Assembly (NCBI RefSeq): GCF_954871325.1
Contig: NC_088775.1
Span: forward strand, 72,021,561-72,085,560
Direction: 5' to 3'
DNA: 64,000 nt
Origin: Gordionus sp. m RMFG-2023
Taxonomy: Eukaryota > Nematomorpha > Gordioida > Chordodea > Parachordodidae
In this document: piece after piece, positions 51,627 to 62,470 of the stretch
Position numbering within the stretch: the first letter of the stretch is position 1
How the letters are laid out: the number at the start of each line of letters is the position of its first letter
Notes under the pieces: generated by a model
Told to the model about the DNA's origin: nothing
The model's database searches: none
Seen by the model: the letters and a program-made list of their open reading frames with translations, nothing else
Made by a program: the position numbers and the translations under genes

Positions 51627-52240
51627 ATGTCTACAGATTTAGATGACTTTTTTGCTCGTAAGGATAAAAGGAAATTGGGTAAAAAAAACAAAGAATATAA
51701 GATCGAAATTGTTGAATCAGAAAATGAGTCCAAAAATGAAGTAAATGGCCATTCTTTGCAACATACTGATATTCAAAATTCACAGGTTAAAATTTTCATA
51801 AATAGTTGCAATAAATGTTTTTAAATAGGAAAGTGATGGAGAATGGATCGAGGAAACACCAATTGAAGTTGATTTTGCAGCATTAAATATCCAAAATATG
51901 GAATCTTAGTATTTTATAATTAATCTAATTTAAAAGAAAACCTAAAATAGTGTGCTTGAAAATATTAATGACAAAGAAAAAGAAGAAAATGAAAACGAGC
52001 TTGGGAATGAAAATAAGGAAAAGAGTAATGCTGGATGGAAAGTAGTGACTCAAGGTTTAATAATAATATAAAATATTTAATACATCTAACTTAGAAAACG
52101 ATGTCAAAAAGGATCAAGAAGTTATAGAAAATGCAAAACCAGGTGTATATGTACCACCTAATTTAAGAAAACATATAGTTCAAAGCAAAGTCTTTGTCAA
52201 TAACAAAGAAGAATTTCCAAGTTTAATTAGCCAAAAGTGA
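51627..52240 (+). CDS. CDV3: CDV3 homologue, complete, four exons
   Basis: CDV3 (carnitine deficiency-associated gene expressed in ventricle 3) is a conserved animal cytoplasmic protein of unclear function. Exons 51627-51785, 51829-51908, 51951-52054 and 52095-52240; introns are 43, 42 and 40 bp, all GT..AG; the total is 489 bp, 162 residues. It opens MSTDLDDFFARKDKRKLGKK, matching the family's LDNFFAKRDKKKKK start. Exon 2 has GEWIEETPIEVDFAALNIQ, against DEWKELEQKEVDYSGLRVQ in vertebrates. Exon 3 ends NAGWKVVTQ, and exon 4 has KPGVYVPPNLRKH and EEFPSLISQK, against GVYRPPGAR and QFPSLQ. The vertebrate C-terminal tail after the FPSL motif is missing, so it is shorter than the human protein (about 258 aa). 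Confidence 0.9.
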
Positions 52241-53730
52241 TAATGAAAAAAAGATGTGTACTTGGAATTGATACCCATTGTATTTTAAATTATATAGTCA
52301 ATAACTGCAAAATTTTTATTTATTAAAGTCAAATTTAACAACAATTAATATTTCTTTCTATTATAAATCTTTATATAAAACTTGACATTTTATTTTGGGC
52401 TATTTTATGGTATTTTAATTTTTTATATAATATAATATTTGTGTTACATTATAATGTTGACAAATAATAAAGGTAAATAATTTTTTATTGAATCTTTTTA
52501 AAATAGAGGCTAACCTTACAGCATCAATATAAATAGGTTATCATAGTAATTAAGGGGTATCCTAAAAAGGGTCTAAAATTTGGAATTTAAAAATTAATAT
52601 TTTATTTAAAATTTTTAATCTACCAATATTTTGCTCAGAATTTTTCATTATTACAATCATATCTTGCTCATTTTGTTAAATAAAATTTGTTTTAATTTTA
52701 AGCAAAATTTCCTACTCTTTAAATTAAAGAAAAAGTAATATTTTAAACATTTTTTTAGCTTTAGGTGAGGCAATATATTTTATAAGAATTTTAATGTGAT
52801 TTGGAAATAATAATTGCAAGAATCTCTTATGAGAATAATTGCAAGAAAAGGGAGCAATTCTTTGTCATTTCAAAATTTATATTTTGTTATATTTAATATT
52901 AAATATATTGATATAATTAAACATGGAAGATATTTTTAGTGCCCCTACTCATGTTATCCTTTTGTGTAAGTGGTTTTCTTGCAAAAAAAATGATTTATGC
53001 AAGGCTTCTTGAGTAGGGGTCATTCCATGCCAAATGAGCGAGTTTTGGCTGACTTCCTTTGATTTTTTAAAAATTTAATAAGCTAAAAAGGTTTATTTAA
53101 CTAAGAAATCGCCAAAATTTTAGCCTCCTATCATTATTTACCTTCATTCAATTGAACATATCTTAAAACTACATAATTTCAAATAACAAATTTAATATCA
53201 AAATTACTTCAAAGATTTTGATTTTACCAATTTCCACTTATTTTATAATATATAAAAATTAAAACGATTTTTTCAAATACTAAAAATTTAGTCGACATTA
53301 TTAAACTAATATAAAAAAAATTGCTCGACCATGCTGAACTTCATTCTCAATCAAAAAAATGATTATAAAAGTATAAATATCAAAAATATATACAAAATGA
53401 CATATAAATCAGTTTTTAATGGTTTTTCTGTGTTAAATAAAATCAATCATTCGACTTTGACCCAGAGTCTTCTGTCGTCTAACTTAGTTCACAACTTGAG
53501 TCTTAAATTCTAATTACGAACCCAGAAGATGAGTAGTACATAATTACCTTAAAAAATTAATTTTTATTTCCGTTTTTTAGAAATTAAGAATCTGAGAAGA
53601 CTTGCCTAGCTAATTTTTTGTTTTTGCTATAAACTCTCATGTCCCATATAACTTGGTTTTTTAAAAAATATTGTTTATTTTCACTTCACCATATAAAATA
53701 GTAAGAAAATATAGATTCAAACTAATGTAA
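52241..53730. other. CDV3 downstream region
   Basis: AT-rich; no gene. AATAATAAAG near 52465 may serve as the CDV3 polyadenylation signal. A 60-codon plus-strand frame at 53331 shows no motif and is not annotated. Confidence 0.4.
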
Positions 53731-53874
53731 AATGGCTAACTCAATATTTTAGCCAGAAAAATATTGCCTAAGCCTTGAGATTTCGCTAATAAATGTCCAA
53801 ACTTTATGTCATCTAAGAGTAAAATCTTCAGGCTTGCATAATATTTTTCTATTTAAAATATTAAGTTAGCCATT
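53731..53874. repeat. Foldback (MITE-like) inverted repeat
   Basis: Arms of about 55 bp, starting AATGGCTAAC at left and its complement at right, enclose about 35 bp. Pairing is imperfect. A related inverted repeat is at about 59600-59740. Confidence 0.7.
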
Positions 53875-53879
53875 CTAAA

Positions 53880-55260
53880 AAACATGCTCAAATCGATGAA
53901 CCATTTAACAATACTAAATTATTACATGTAATTTATTTTTTATATTTATATGGTATAGACATTAAGAACTCAGAATCACTTTTTTACGTCATTTATCACA
54001 AGAAACATTTTAACCATTTACATATAGCAACTTAACCCTTAAAAGATGTCCATTATATAAATCTTCATTGCTTGACATCTAGAGAAGCATATAAAATAAA
54101 CGTCAAATAACTTATTTTATAGCTTGGATTCTAAGCTAAAATTAAGGTTTAGTTTACTAACTTTACATTAATTAGGTAAGATGACAATTTGTATAACTTA
54201 AAATGGGTTTTTTGGAAAAATATATCAAGCCAAGAATCCAAACCATAATGAATAATTGTTAGGAAAAAAATAATGGTTCAGGTTAGTAAAAATAATAATA
54301 TTGATTCGATTTGAACTTTAAAAACTCTGTTCAGCAGACCTTTTTGCATACAAAGCATATTAGAATTATGTAAAAAATAGAAAAAGTTTCTTACAAAATG
54401 ATTGTCTATAAAATAAGAAGTATAATAAAATTTCCATCCCTCATTTTTAAGAATTTACATATTGCATATTGTTTTATTTTAAACATCTATTTTTGTTCTA
54501 ACTGAGGTTTATGATTCAAGTTCATAAAACGATTTTAAGATTTAAATTCTTAGCTCGAGTTCCCGATTTAAGTTCATAACGACAATTCAGGAACAGATTT
54601 CTCAACTTGAGAATTCCACCCAAAACTTGGCTCCAGTAGTAGATTGACATTACTAGGGTTTTCTTAAAGTATTTGATATAATTTAAAGGATTATTCATCT
54701 TGTAACTGAAAATCAGCCAATAGGAAAAAATGGTAGCTACTGGCTGCTTAGCTCTATCAAGGTGAAGAGTGGAAAACTTCTAGTACTTTTCACTCACCGT
54801 CAGCTTACCAGGTTTAACTTTTCTCATATGAGCCGCTAGTCGTTATATCTCTCCCCTACATCCTCTATCCAGTCCAAAATAACAAAATATTGGATGGCAC
54901 AAATAGCGTTTAACGTTGAACGGTTCTTGAGGATCCGGTTATCGCTTGCACAGCCACACGGTCACCGTACCTCATCTGCATTCACATTTATCACTAATTG
55001 TGCACTTGTGTACAGCGTACAAGTCATTACACTAATTTACTCTTGATACCAAATTCTTTATATCATTTGTTCATATTGATTGGCCTGATTTATGACTGTT
55101 TCTTATAGCTTGAATCTGCTGGGCAACCACCCTAGAGTACAATGGACCACAACGAATCCAATATTTATGCTGATTACACCATCTTTTATCTGAGTTCCTA
55201 TGGTTGCTAACCAATAGCCATACTCATCATATTCCTATTAGTTTTTTACTGTTTAACAAA
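53880..55260. other. Unassigned region with a GC-elevated island
   Basis: The first 800 bp are AT-rich and empty. About 54690-55230 is distinctly less AT-rich and contains short inverted repeats (for example CTTGTGTAC..GTACAAG near 55006-55024). A 43-codon minus-strand stretch near 55105-55233 reads like protein (WLATIGTQIKDGVISINIG) but was not recognised. See findings. Confidence 0.35.
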
Positions 55261-56520
55261 TCATATCTTAAAAATAAATAAATCATTAGCATAAACCGGA
55301 AAATTTATCTTTTTAAAGATTTTTTGCCTTTATATATCTGTAGATATTGTAATATTGTTGAATAAATAAAAATAATTTCCATATGTTGAGCTTTATTTTA
55401 ACTAACATGCATTTAAGCTTTTTTCAACTAAAATTTCGGTGAACTCTCATTTCTTTTCTGATCTAAGGAGATGTCAGCATTAGTTAATTGGATCGAATTT
55501 GCCAAACTATTATCGCACAAATTGCAAAATCAACAAAATGATACTTCAAAAGTTTTTAATTTATGTATATTATTTTATAAAATATATTTTAGATTCTATC
55601 TATATTCCAAAAACTTAAAGCAATACCAATGACCTTGGAAATATTGAAAGTATAATCTTCTAACATTGTGGTTATAATTGTTGGCAGTCAAGATTTTGCC
55701 AAGGAGAGGGGGGGGGGTTTAGATTCACTTATTGTAGGCCTTTGTATATTATACATTTTTATAAAAACAATTTTGACTTGTCAGTTTTTTTAATAAATAT
55801 TCTTATTAAAGATTTTTTCCTTATTTTATTTCAAATTATTGTTTAAAATGATATAGTATATTATTTTTTTTTGGAGAGATGGGGGTAGAGGTGGGTATAT
55901 AGGGGGCAATTTTTATTAGCCTAAATTCATATTTGAGAACAGGCTAATTTCTAATGAATGGTTGGGGAAACATACTCTCCCCCCACCCACCCTTTGCTAT
56001 GCCAGTACAACTTGTAAAAACTATGTTGCTAAAATTTTTTATTAGAAATCTAAAAGCCTATATTTAAAAAAATTCTTTCTCAGAAAAAAAAGCTTGAATA
56101 GAGGTAAGTTTTATTAAAGTCATTTAGGCCCAAGAGAGTAGTAAAAATTTAATTTAAATTGAGGAAATAGCATCAGGATAATAATCGGAAATCTGAAGCT
56201 AGTTAAATATTTAGGATCATAGAGCTATAATTGTGCCCCCCCCCCATCAAATCCTAGGCCCTCACAATAGTTTATTCTAAATTTGGCATTTTTTTATTAT
56301 TATCATATAATTATAAGATAATTTTTTAGTTATTTATAAATTACTTTTTATTGTATATTTTTATTTATTATTCTAATCTGATTTACCATAAAAATGAAAA
56401 TGAGTAGTCAAAATATGCAATTTCTGATCAAAATATACAAAAAAATTTAGGTGCCCCCATTCCACTCATCTTCCCCTCCCCTAACAAAAAGTTTCTACCC
56501 CTGCTGAAATGAGCTGTAAA
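55261..56520. other. Spacer with long G and C tracts
   Basis: No gene. G10 near 55708 and C10 near 56236, with C-rich patches near 55976 and 56455-56500, suggest ends of small DNA elements, but no matching ends or duplications were proved. Confidence 0.35.
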
Positions 56521-57806
56521 TTAGTAAAAAATTAAAATCTGGGCTGGGATTAAAAATAGGAATAAAATAATTTACAGGGTCTTAGAAATATTTTTTATTT
56601 GAGCTGGGCCAATTAGTTGTATTTATAAAAATAATCAATAATTGAAATCGAAAATGTCAGAAAATCAATGGATCATTTAACATTCATTTATTGCTCATTT
56701 TTAACATTTTCTTTTGAAACAATATAATATAAAAAGAAATAATATGTATAAAGCTTAAAATGGTAAATATGTAAGCCTGGTCTAGTTTTTGTATTTGCTT
56801 AGTCGTAAAAATGACAACCATATTTAGTGCTCAGGCCTGCGCAGAGCATGCACCCTGAGCAAACGGGAGCATCAACCCTGAGCAAATCTGGAGCACAGAT
56901 CCACCTCAAGCATGAACCCAAACCTCGAGAATAAATCCTGAGCAAATCTGGATCACAAACCCTGAACCCCCATTTTTTATAAGTTGTTTTTTCCTTGACC
57001 TAATGAAAGTATGGTCAATATAGGTATCAATCGATGCCTAATCAAAAGATATATCCAATAGGATGTCAACCTTTCTCTCTTATTAAGCGAGTAGGCCATG
57101 GGGGCTAGAAATATTTTTATCAGTACAAATATAGATATGATATGGGTATCAAATACTTGCTATATGAAATATATTTTAACTAAAATCACTCTTGGTCAGA
57201 AAGGGTTGAACTTGGTTTATTTTGAGGGGGCAAGGGTGAGATAAAACATAAAAATTCGATATGGTTATTAAATAAAAGGTAATTAAATAATAATTATCAA
57301 CCTGAGTGGGCTCTTCTAGATTTTTGGGTGTCAGTAATATTTTTATCATCACAAAATATTGATATGAAAAACGTATTAAATAAAAGCTATTTGAAAAATT
57401 TTAACTTAAATATTAGTATTCACTCTTGGTCTGAATGGGTTGAACTTGGTCTATGGTAGGGAGAGACGATACTGGTATAATTATCAAATAATAAGTATTA
57501 ATTAATCGTTTGATTGTAATATTAATTATCACAGTTTTTGGGGGGCAAGGATAACAAATATTCAATATGTATATCAAATAAATTGTAATTAAAATATCTT
57601 TTGACATATAATTAATTATCTCTTTAAGTGGGGTCTAGGTTATTTAGTTACGCTAAAATACATTTTTTTTTATCAATAATAATACTTTGTATTGGATATA
57701 AATTTCAACTGTTATACAAGAGTTGTTTGGATTATAAATGGAGTGAACTGATGCTCCCCTGCATCCAGCTTATTCCGGTTAAAACTATAATTAATATGAT
57801 ATTTAT

Positions 57807-58751
57807 TAGTGATGTTAAGGTAACTAGTTACTTACTAGTTATATTTTTAAAATTGTAAATAGTAACTGTAACTAGTTATAATTTTTGAAATGTAACTGCC
57901 AAAAGTAACTAGTTACTTTTAAAGATATATTCAAATAATTAATTTTATTTTTATCATGTTGTGATAAATTAATTTTAAATTAAATTTATTTTTTAAATTA
58001 AATTTATTAATTTAAAATTTTGTGAAAATGTCTGATTGTTATAATTTCCCGTTCAAATTTACCTTAATACCTCAAAGTGATCCCAAACGAATGAATCATG
58101 CTTAAAACCAACATCACTTGATGTAGTTGGATTTTTTGACCTAAAGCGTCAAAATATTCTGGATAATGAACTTATAGAAAACTATCAAATCTAATAACAA
58201 CACTTTTTCTTTATATAACGATTTTCCAAAGTTAAAATTACTCTTTATTAAATATAATGTTGTTTTAACATCAAGTGCTCCCGTAGAGCGCTTGTTCAGT
58301 CTAGGTAAGCTCATTTTTGGAGATAAACGAGCACGTCTCCTAGATAATAACTTTGAAATTAATTTGTTGTTAAAAGCAAATAAACATTTATTAGATTCTA
58401 ATTTTTATGAAAAATAAATGTTTTTTTTTCAATGCAAATATATATTTTTATATTCGATGTAAATATTCAATTTTGCGATATTTTATAAATAAATTGTATA
58501 TTATTTTAAATAACTGATTATACTTTGTTTATCCTAATTTTTTTTATATTAAATAAATGCATTCAATAAATAAATAATGCGCATATGAATGATGTATAAA
58601 GTAAGTAACTAATTACTTTTGAAAATAACTGTAACTAATAACTAGTTACTTTTGTAAAAATGTAACTAGTAACTGTAACTAGTTATGTTTTTGCCAATGT
58701 AACTAGTAACTGTAACTAGTTATGTTTCAAAAGTAACTTTTAACATCACTA
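57807..58751 (+). mobile_element. hAT deletion derivative, 945 bp
   Basis: Perfect 8-bp duplication ATATTTAT (57799-57806, 58752-58759). Ends TAGTGATGTTAA and its complement. Subterminal TAACTAGTTAC and GTAACTAGTAAC words are repeated several times at both ends, probably transposase-binding repeats. Inside, plus strand near 58270-58400, TSSAPVERLFSLGKLIFGDK then RARLLDNN is the C-terminal dimerisation domain; the rest of the transposase is gone. Non-autonomous. Confidence 0.92.
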
Positions 58752-58759
58752 ATATTTAT

Positions 58760-60150
58760 ACGGGCTCATTTATAAATATTCATTTTTCTTTCTTTAATTT
58801 CAATTTGCTCGACATACCAATGTTAATATTATTTATTATAAACATACTTGAATGGAAAAATATATTTATAGAATATCGATGACGATTTACTTGACGATAC
58901 ATAACATGTTTATTAACTTCTCTTTATAGATTTTAAAGGAGAATAAAAATTTTTTTAATTTTAACATAATGTTTTGGCCAGCGCTTCAAATAAAAATTAA
59001 CAAAGCACATACATTTTGCCGAAGTGAATCCGCTGCCGCTAAGTATTGACATGAGAAACATCTAAATTCGAAGGTAGGAAGATATTAAAATTTGGGATAT
59101 ATTTTTATAATTGGTATATTATTTTTTTTGTCCACGATTTCTCATATTTTTGATAAAACGACGGATTTGTGCCAGAGGAGGCTTGAACACCAAATCATGT
59201 CCTAAATTCATGACTAAGCATACATGGGAAGATTGGTTCTACTATAAATTTTAAATTGGAATTCACGAATAGTTATAAGTAGATTTATTTTTATTTCTGT
59301 AAAAGCTTAATTGTCATCTCGACATAGTATATTAAAAATCATAACAAATTTGATCATAATTTATTATAATCTAAACTAATATATTTAACACAAACATATA
59401 CTATAAAAGTTAAAATAATATAATATCTATTTTAAATTTTCTCCATCTTTCTTCTTAGGAATGTATTTTGTGGGTGTAGATAAAAGCCCCGATTAAAATA
59501 GTATATTAAACAAATATGTTTTTATTAATAATTTTATAATACAATTATATTATATTGACATTAAAGCACACTTAGTGGTGTTAAACGGCTTAAATTTAGT
59601 TTATTTTTAAAAACGGTTAGCTCAAGATTTTAGGCAAAATATATTAGACAAACCTGGAGATTTTGTTCATTGATAGCAGAAATTTGGACATCTCTTGGCC
59701 AAATATATAGACTTTTTCTATTTAACCGTTTTTAATAAACAACACAATTATATAAGCGCAAACTAAAAATAAAATATTGTATAAGATAAAATATTAAGAT
59801 TAAATAGCTATTAGCAAAAATATTCAAATTTTTAGATATTCTTACTATTTAAAAAATTTATTTCTAAATAAGTGATAACCTAATATCTATCCTTACATAT
59901 GATTACATATACTGGCATACCTAACAAATTATTGCCATATTTCATCACGAAGAGACATAATATCTGCCACAGGAAGAAAACGATACGCATTGTTAAAGTG
60001 TAGAAGTTATTTCCGGTCACCGACGTTGTCTTTTGGCATAAAAATAAGTTAACAAATATTTTGTTTAACCGATTATAATTATCATCAATTAAATCTTTTC
60101 GAATACAACTTATTTTACACGTCTCTATAATTTAGAACATATGTACTATA
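58760..60150. other. Spacer, with a foldback repeat near 59600-59740
   Basis: No gene. The inverted repeat (GTTTATTTTTAAAAACGG at left, its complement at right) contains CTCAAGATTTTAGGC and AATTTGGACAT-like words also found at 53731-53874, so the two are probably members of one MITE family. Confidence 0.45.
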
Positions 60151-60156
60151 TATTAG

Positions 60157-61350
60157 AGGTCTGCAATGGTCGCGTTTTTAGTTCATAAGCCCGCCCATCC
60201 ACCAGCGCGCTCAACCTGCCTATAGTTTTAAAAATATATACCCCCGCCCATCCATTAGTCTAAAATTTTTTACCCGCCCGTCCGCCCGCCCATTAATCTA
60301 AAGTTTTTTATCCTTCCGCCCATTATAAAAAATTTTTAACCCACACCACCTATAAAATTTAAATAAGCTCATTATTTCAATTGTTTTAAAATCTCATTTA
60401 AAATTTGATTTAGTTTCAGGGCTACACCCCTACAAAAACGTTTTATAATTTAGGGAATTGCTATATTAAGCATAAAAAAAGAAGCACTTTAAATTACTGA
60501 TAATTTATTTGATCTAATAAAATATTTATGTAAAAAATTTAAATATAAAATTAATATTTATTGATATTATTTCTAATTATAATTCAAAAATAATAATGAA
60601 TCGATATTTTCTGGATTCAAGCACGTTCTTTTTGTTCTAAAAACCTTCTAGCAATGCTAATTTCCCGTTCAAGAAGAATCCCTGGTTGCTTAACTTTTAA
60701 TTTTTTCTAGCTTATCTTGATAAATCTTTTTCTTGTCGTTTCCATCAAAGTAGGATATTAGTTTGAAATATATCCTCTACTCAAGTGAGATATCTAAATA
60801 AAAAGTGAAACCATTAATAATAAATTTAAAAAAGTAGTTTAAATTAATTGTTTATAAATTGTAAACTTAAACTAAACTAAGTAGCCTATAATTTTGCTAA
60901 ATTATACAAAAACTCGTTACTTTAAGATTTAAATATTTTGTTATACCATTAGGTAAGATGCTCTCCTCTGTAACAGCCACATCTCCCCATCTGCTGTTTA
61001 CCGTGGATGCTACCTATTTCAAACATTGCATTTATAATTTAATACCTTTAATTGAATTCTCTTTGCTTTTGGGGAATCGGGTAAAATCAGATTTTCATCC
61101 ACGTTGATAATATAGTCTTCCATCCTAATCAAATCCAACATGTTTTCGATATCAACATCCTCAGTTACCGGAACTTAGGTATTAAAAATTGAAATTTCAT
61201 GGAGCATTTTTTTAAATGTTTACTTAAATGATTTTAAATAACAAATAAAAATTGTAAATTTTTTAACCCGCCCGCCCATAGTTTAAATAATTTTCTTAAC
61301 CCGCCCGCTCCTTTAAAAATTTTTCGCCCGCTCCTTTAAAAATTTTTTAT
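60157..61350. mobile_element. hAT-like relic with CCCGCCC subterminal repeats
   Basis: Left end AGAGGTCTGCAATGG resembles the ends of the 3.2-kb element (AGAGATCTGCAA). Subterminal runs of CCCGCCC and TTTAAAAATTTTT are present at 60190-60350 and 61262-61345. The right terminus is missing and no TSD was found. The interior is AT-rich with no clear transposase. Confidence 0.45.
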
Positions 61351-61932
61351 ATTATTCGATCTATTATTACAATCAAACAATTATTTAATTATCTTTTATT
61401 TGATAACCATATGGAATTTTTATGTTTTGACCCCCCCCCCCCCCCCACCCTTTAACCTATTCTGACCAACAGTGAATCCTATTATTCAGTTTAAAGATAT
61501 TTCAAATAGCTTTTATTTGATACACATATATCTATATTTTGTGTTGATAAAAATATTCCTAATCTCCAAAGGCCCAGACTCGTTCATTAAGAGGGAGAGA
61601 TTGATCCCCAATTTAAAATTCTTTCGATTAGCTATCGATTGATACCTATATTGACCATATATATATTAGGTCAAGAAAAGACAAATTATTAAATAAAGGG
61701 ATTTTGCTCAGGGTTTGTTATTCAGGTTTGTGCTTATGGTTTTCTCAGATTTTGTGCTCGGGGTTCATGCTCAGAGTTGGTTTAGTCGATATTTTAGACC
61801 CAAGCCCAGGATCGGGGTCTTATGCAATTAACCATTCAATAACACTAACCTGGCCTGGCCCGGCCCAAAAAATCTGGACTGGGAAGGGCTTTGAAAATAA
61901 AAAATTTTTTTTAAATAGGTTGGGCCTATAAT

Positions 61933-62470
61933 TTAATCTTGCAAGTCTTTGATTATTATGATGGGAACAATAGAAAATTGAAAATAAAGTTAATTAAGAG
62001 TCTTAATGAATAAAATGCCTCAATATATGGATCGCCTATTAATTCTAAATTAATTTTTGATTTTTATATGATAGGAAACCAAAATTGGTAAGATTGTTAA
62101 CACTTTTAGAAAGCATCCTGATGCGAAAATAAGCACTTTAGCAAAAGAAATTGTTGCTGATTGGAAATTGATAGCTTCATCTTATTCTAATCAAGTAAAG
62201 AAGACAGAAAAATCACCAGAAAAGTTTGCAAAATTAGTTAAAAATAACAAAAATTATATTGATGATGATAATGTAAAATTTATTGAAAGCCAAAATAAAT
62301 TTAATTTAGAAGAAAATTTTAATGATGCACTAAACAATCGTAATATTCATAATAAAAGTGACAAATTATTACATTCAAATAAAGGATCTACAAAGCATGT
62401 TCAAAGTAATGCTTATATATCATCCGCCAATAAAATTTACAACATTTCGCATACTAGTATCAACGAAAAG
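61933..62470 (+). pseudogene. Elongin A N-terminal region (TFIIS-N domain), partial or decayed
   Basis: Elongin A is the transcription elongation subunit of the elongin complex. Plus strand: LILQVFDYYDGNNRKLKIKL then IKSLN (61933-62006), a one-base frame slip, KMPQYMDRLL, then from 62075 ETKIGKIVNTFRKHPDAKI and KEIVADWKLIA. This matches in order the human N-terminus LQVVEKL..LKYLKKLSTLP ITVDILAETGVGKTVNSLRKH..LVAQWKKL. The frame from 62075 stays open for 132 codons to a GT at 62471. A normal GT donor before 62075 is absent, and the first Met and later exons were not found. A repeat with GGCCCGGCCC words abuts it upstream at 61850-61930. Either a pseudogene or a real gene with an assembly error. 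Confidence 0.65.

Larger units (their letters stand above)
56820..61800. repeat. Long degenerate inverted repeat, arms 56820-57300 and 61380-61800
   Basis: The left arm and the reverse complement of the right share, in order: 'tgagcaaa' words, CTTGACCTAAT, GGTCAATATAGGTATCAATCG, 'aatatttttatca', GGTATCAAATA-like words, TTGGTCAGAA, and AAAACATAAAAATTC. Divergence is considerable. Within the left side a ~200-bp unit is repeated about three times (56.9-57.6 kb). The 4 kb between the arms holds a hAT derivative (57807-58751), a foldback element and a hAT-like relic. Probably an old composite or large DNA transposon; no TSD found. Confidence 0.6.

Noticed and set aside
53331-53513. 60-codon plus-strand ORF as a gene
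   Set aside because: No motif, no splice context, composition like surrounding non-coding DNA.
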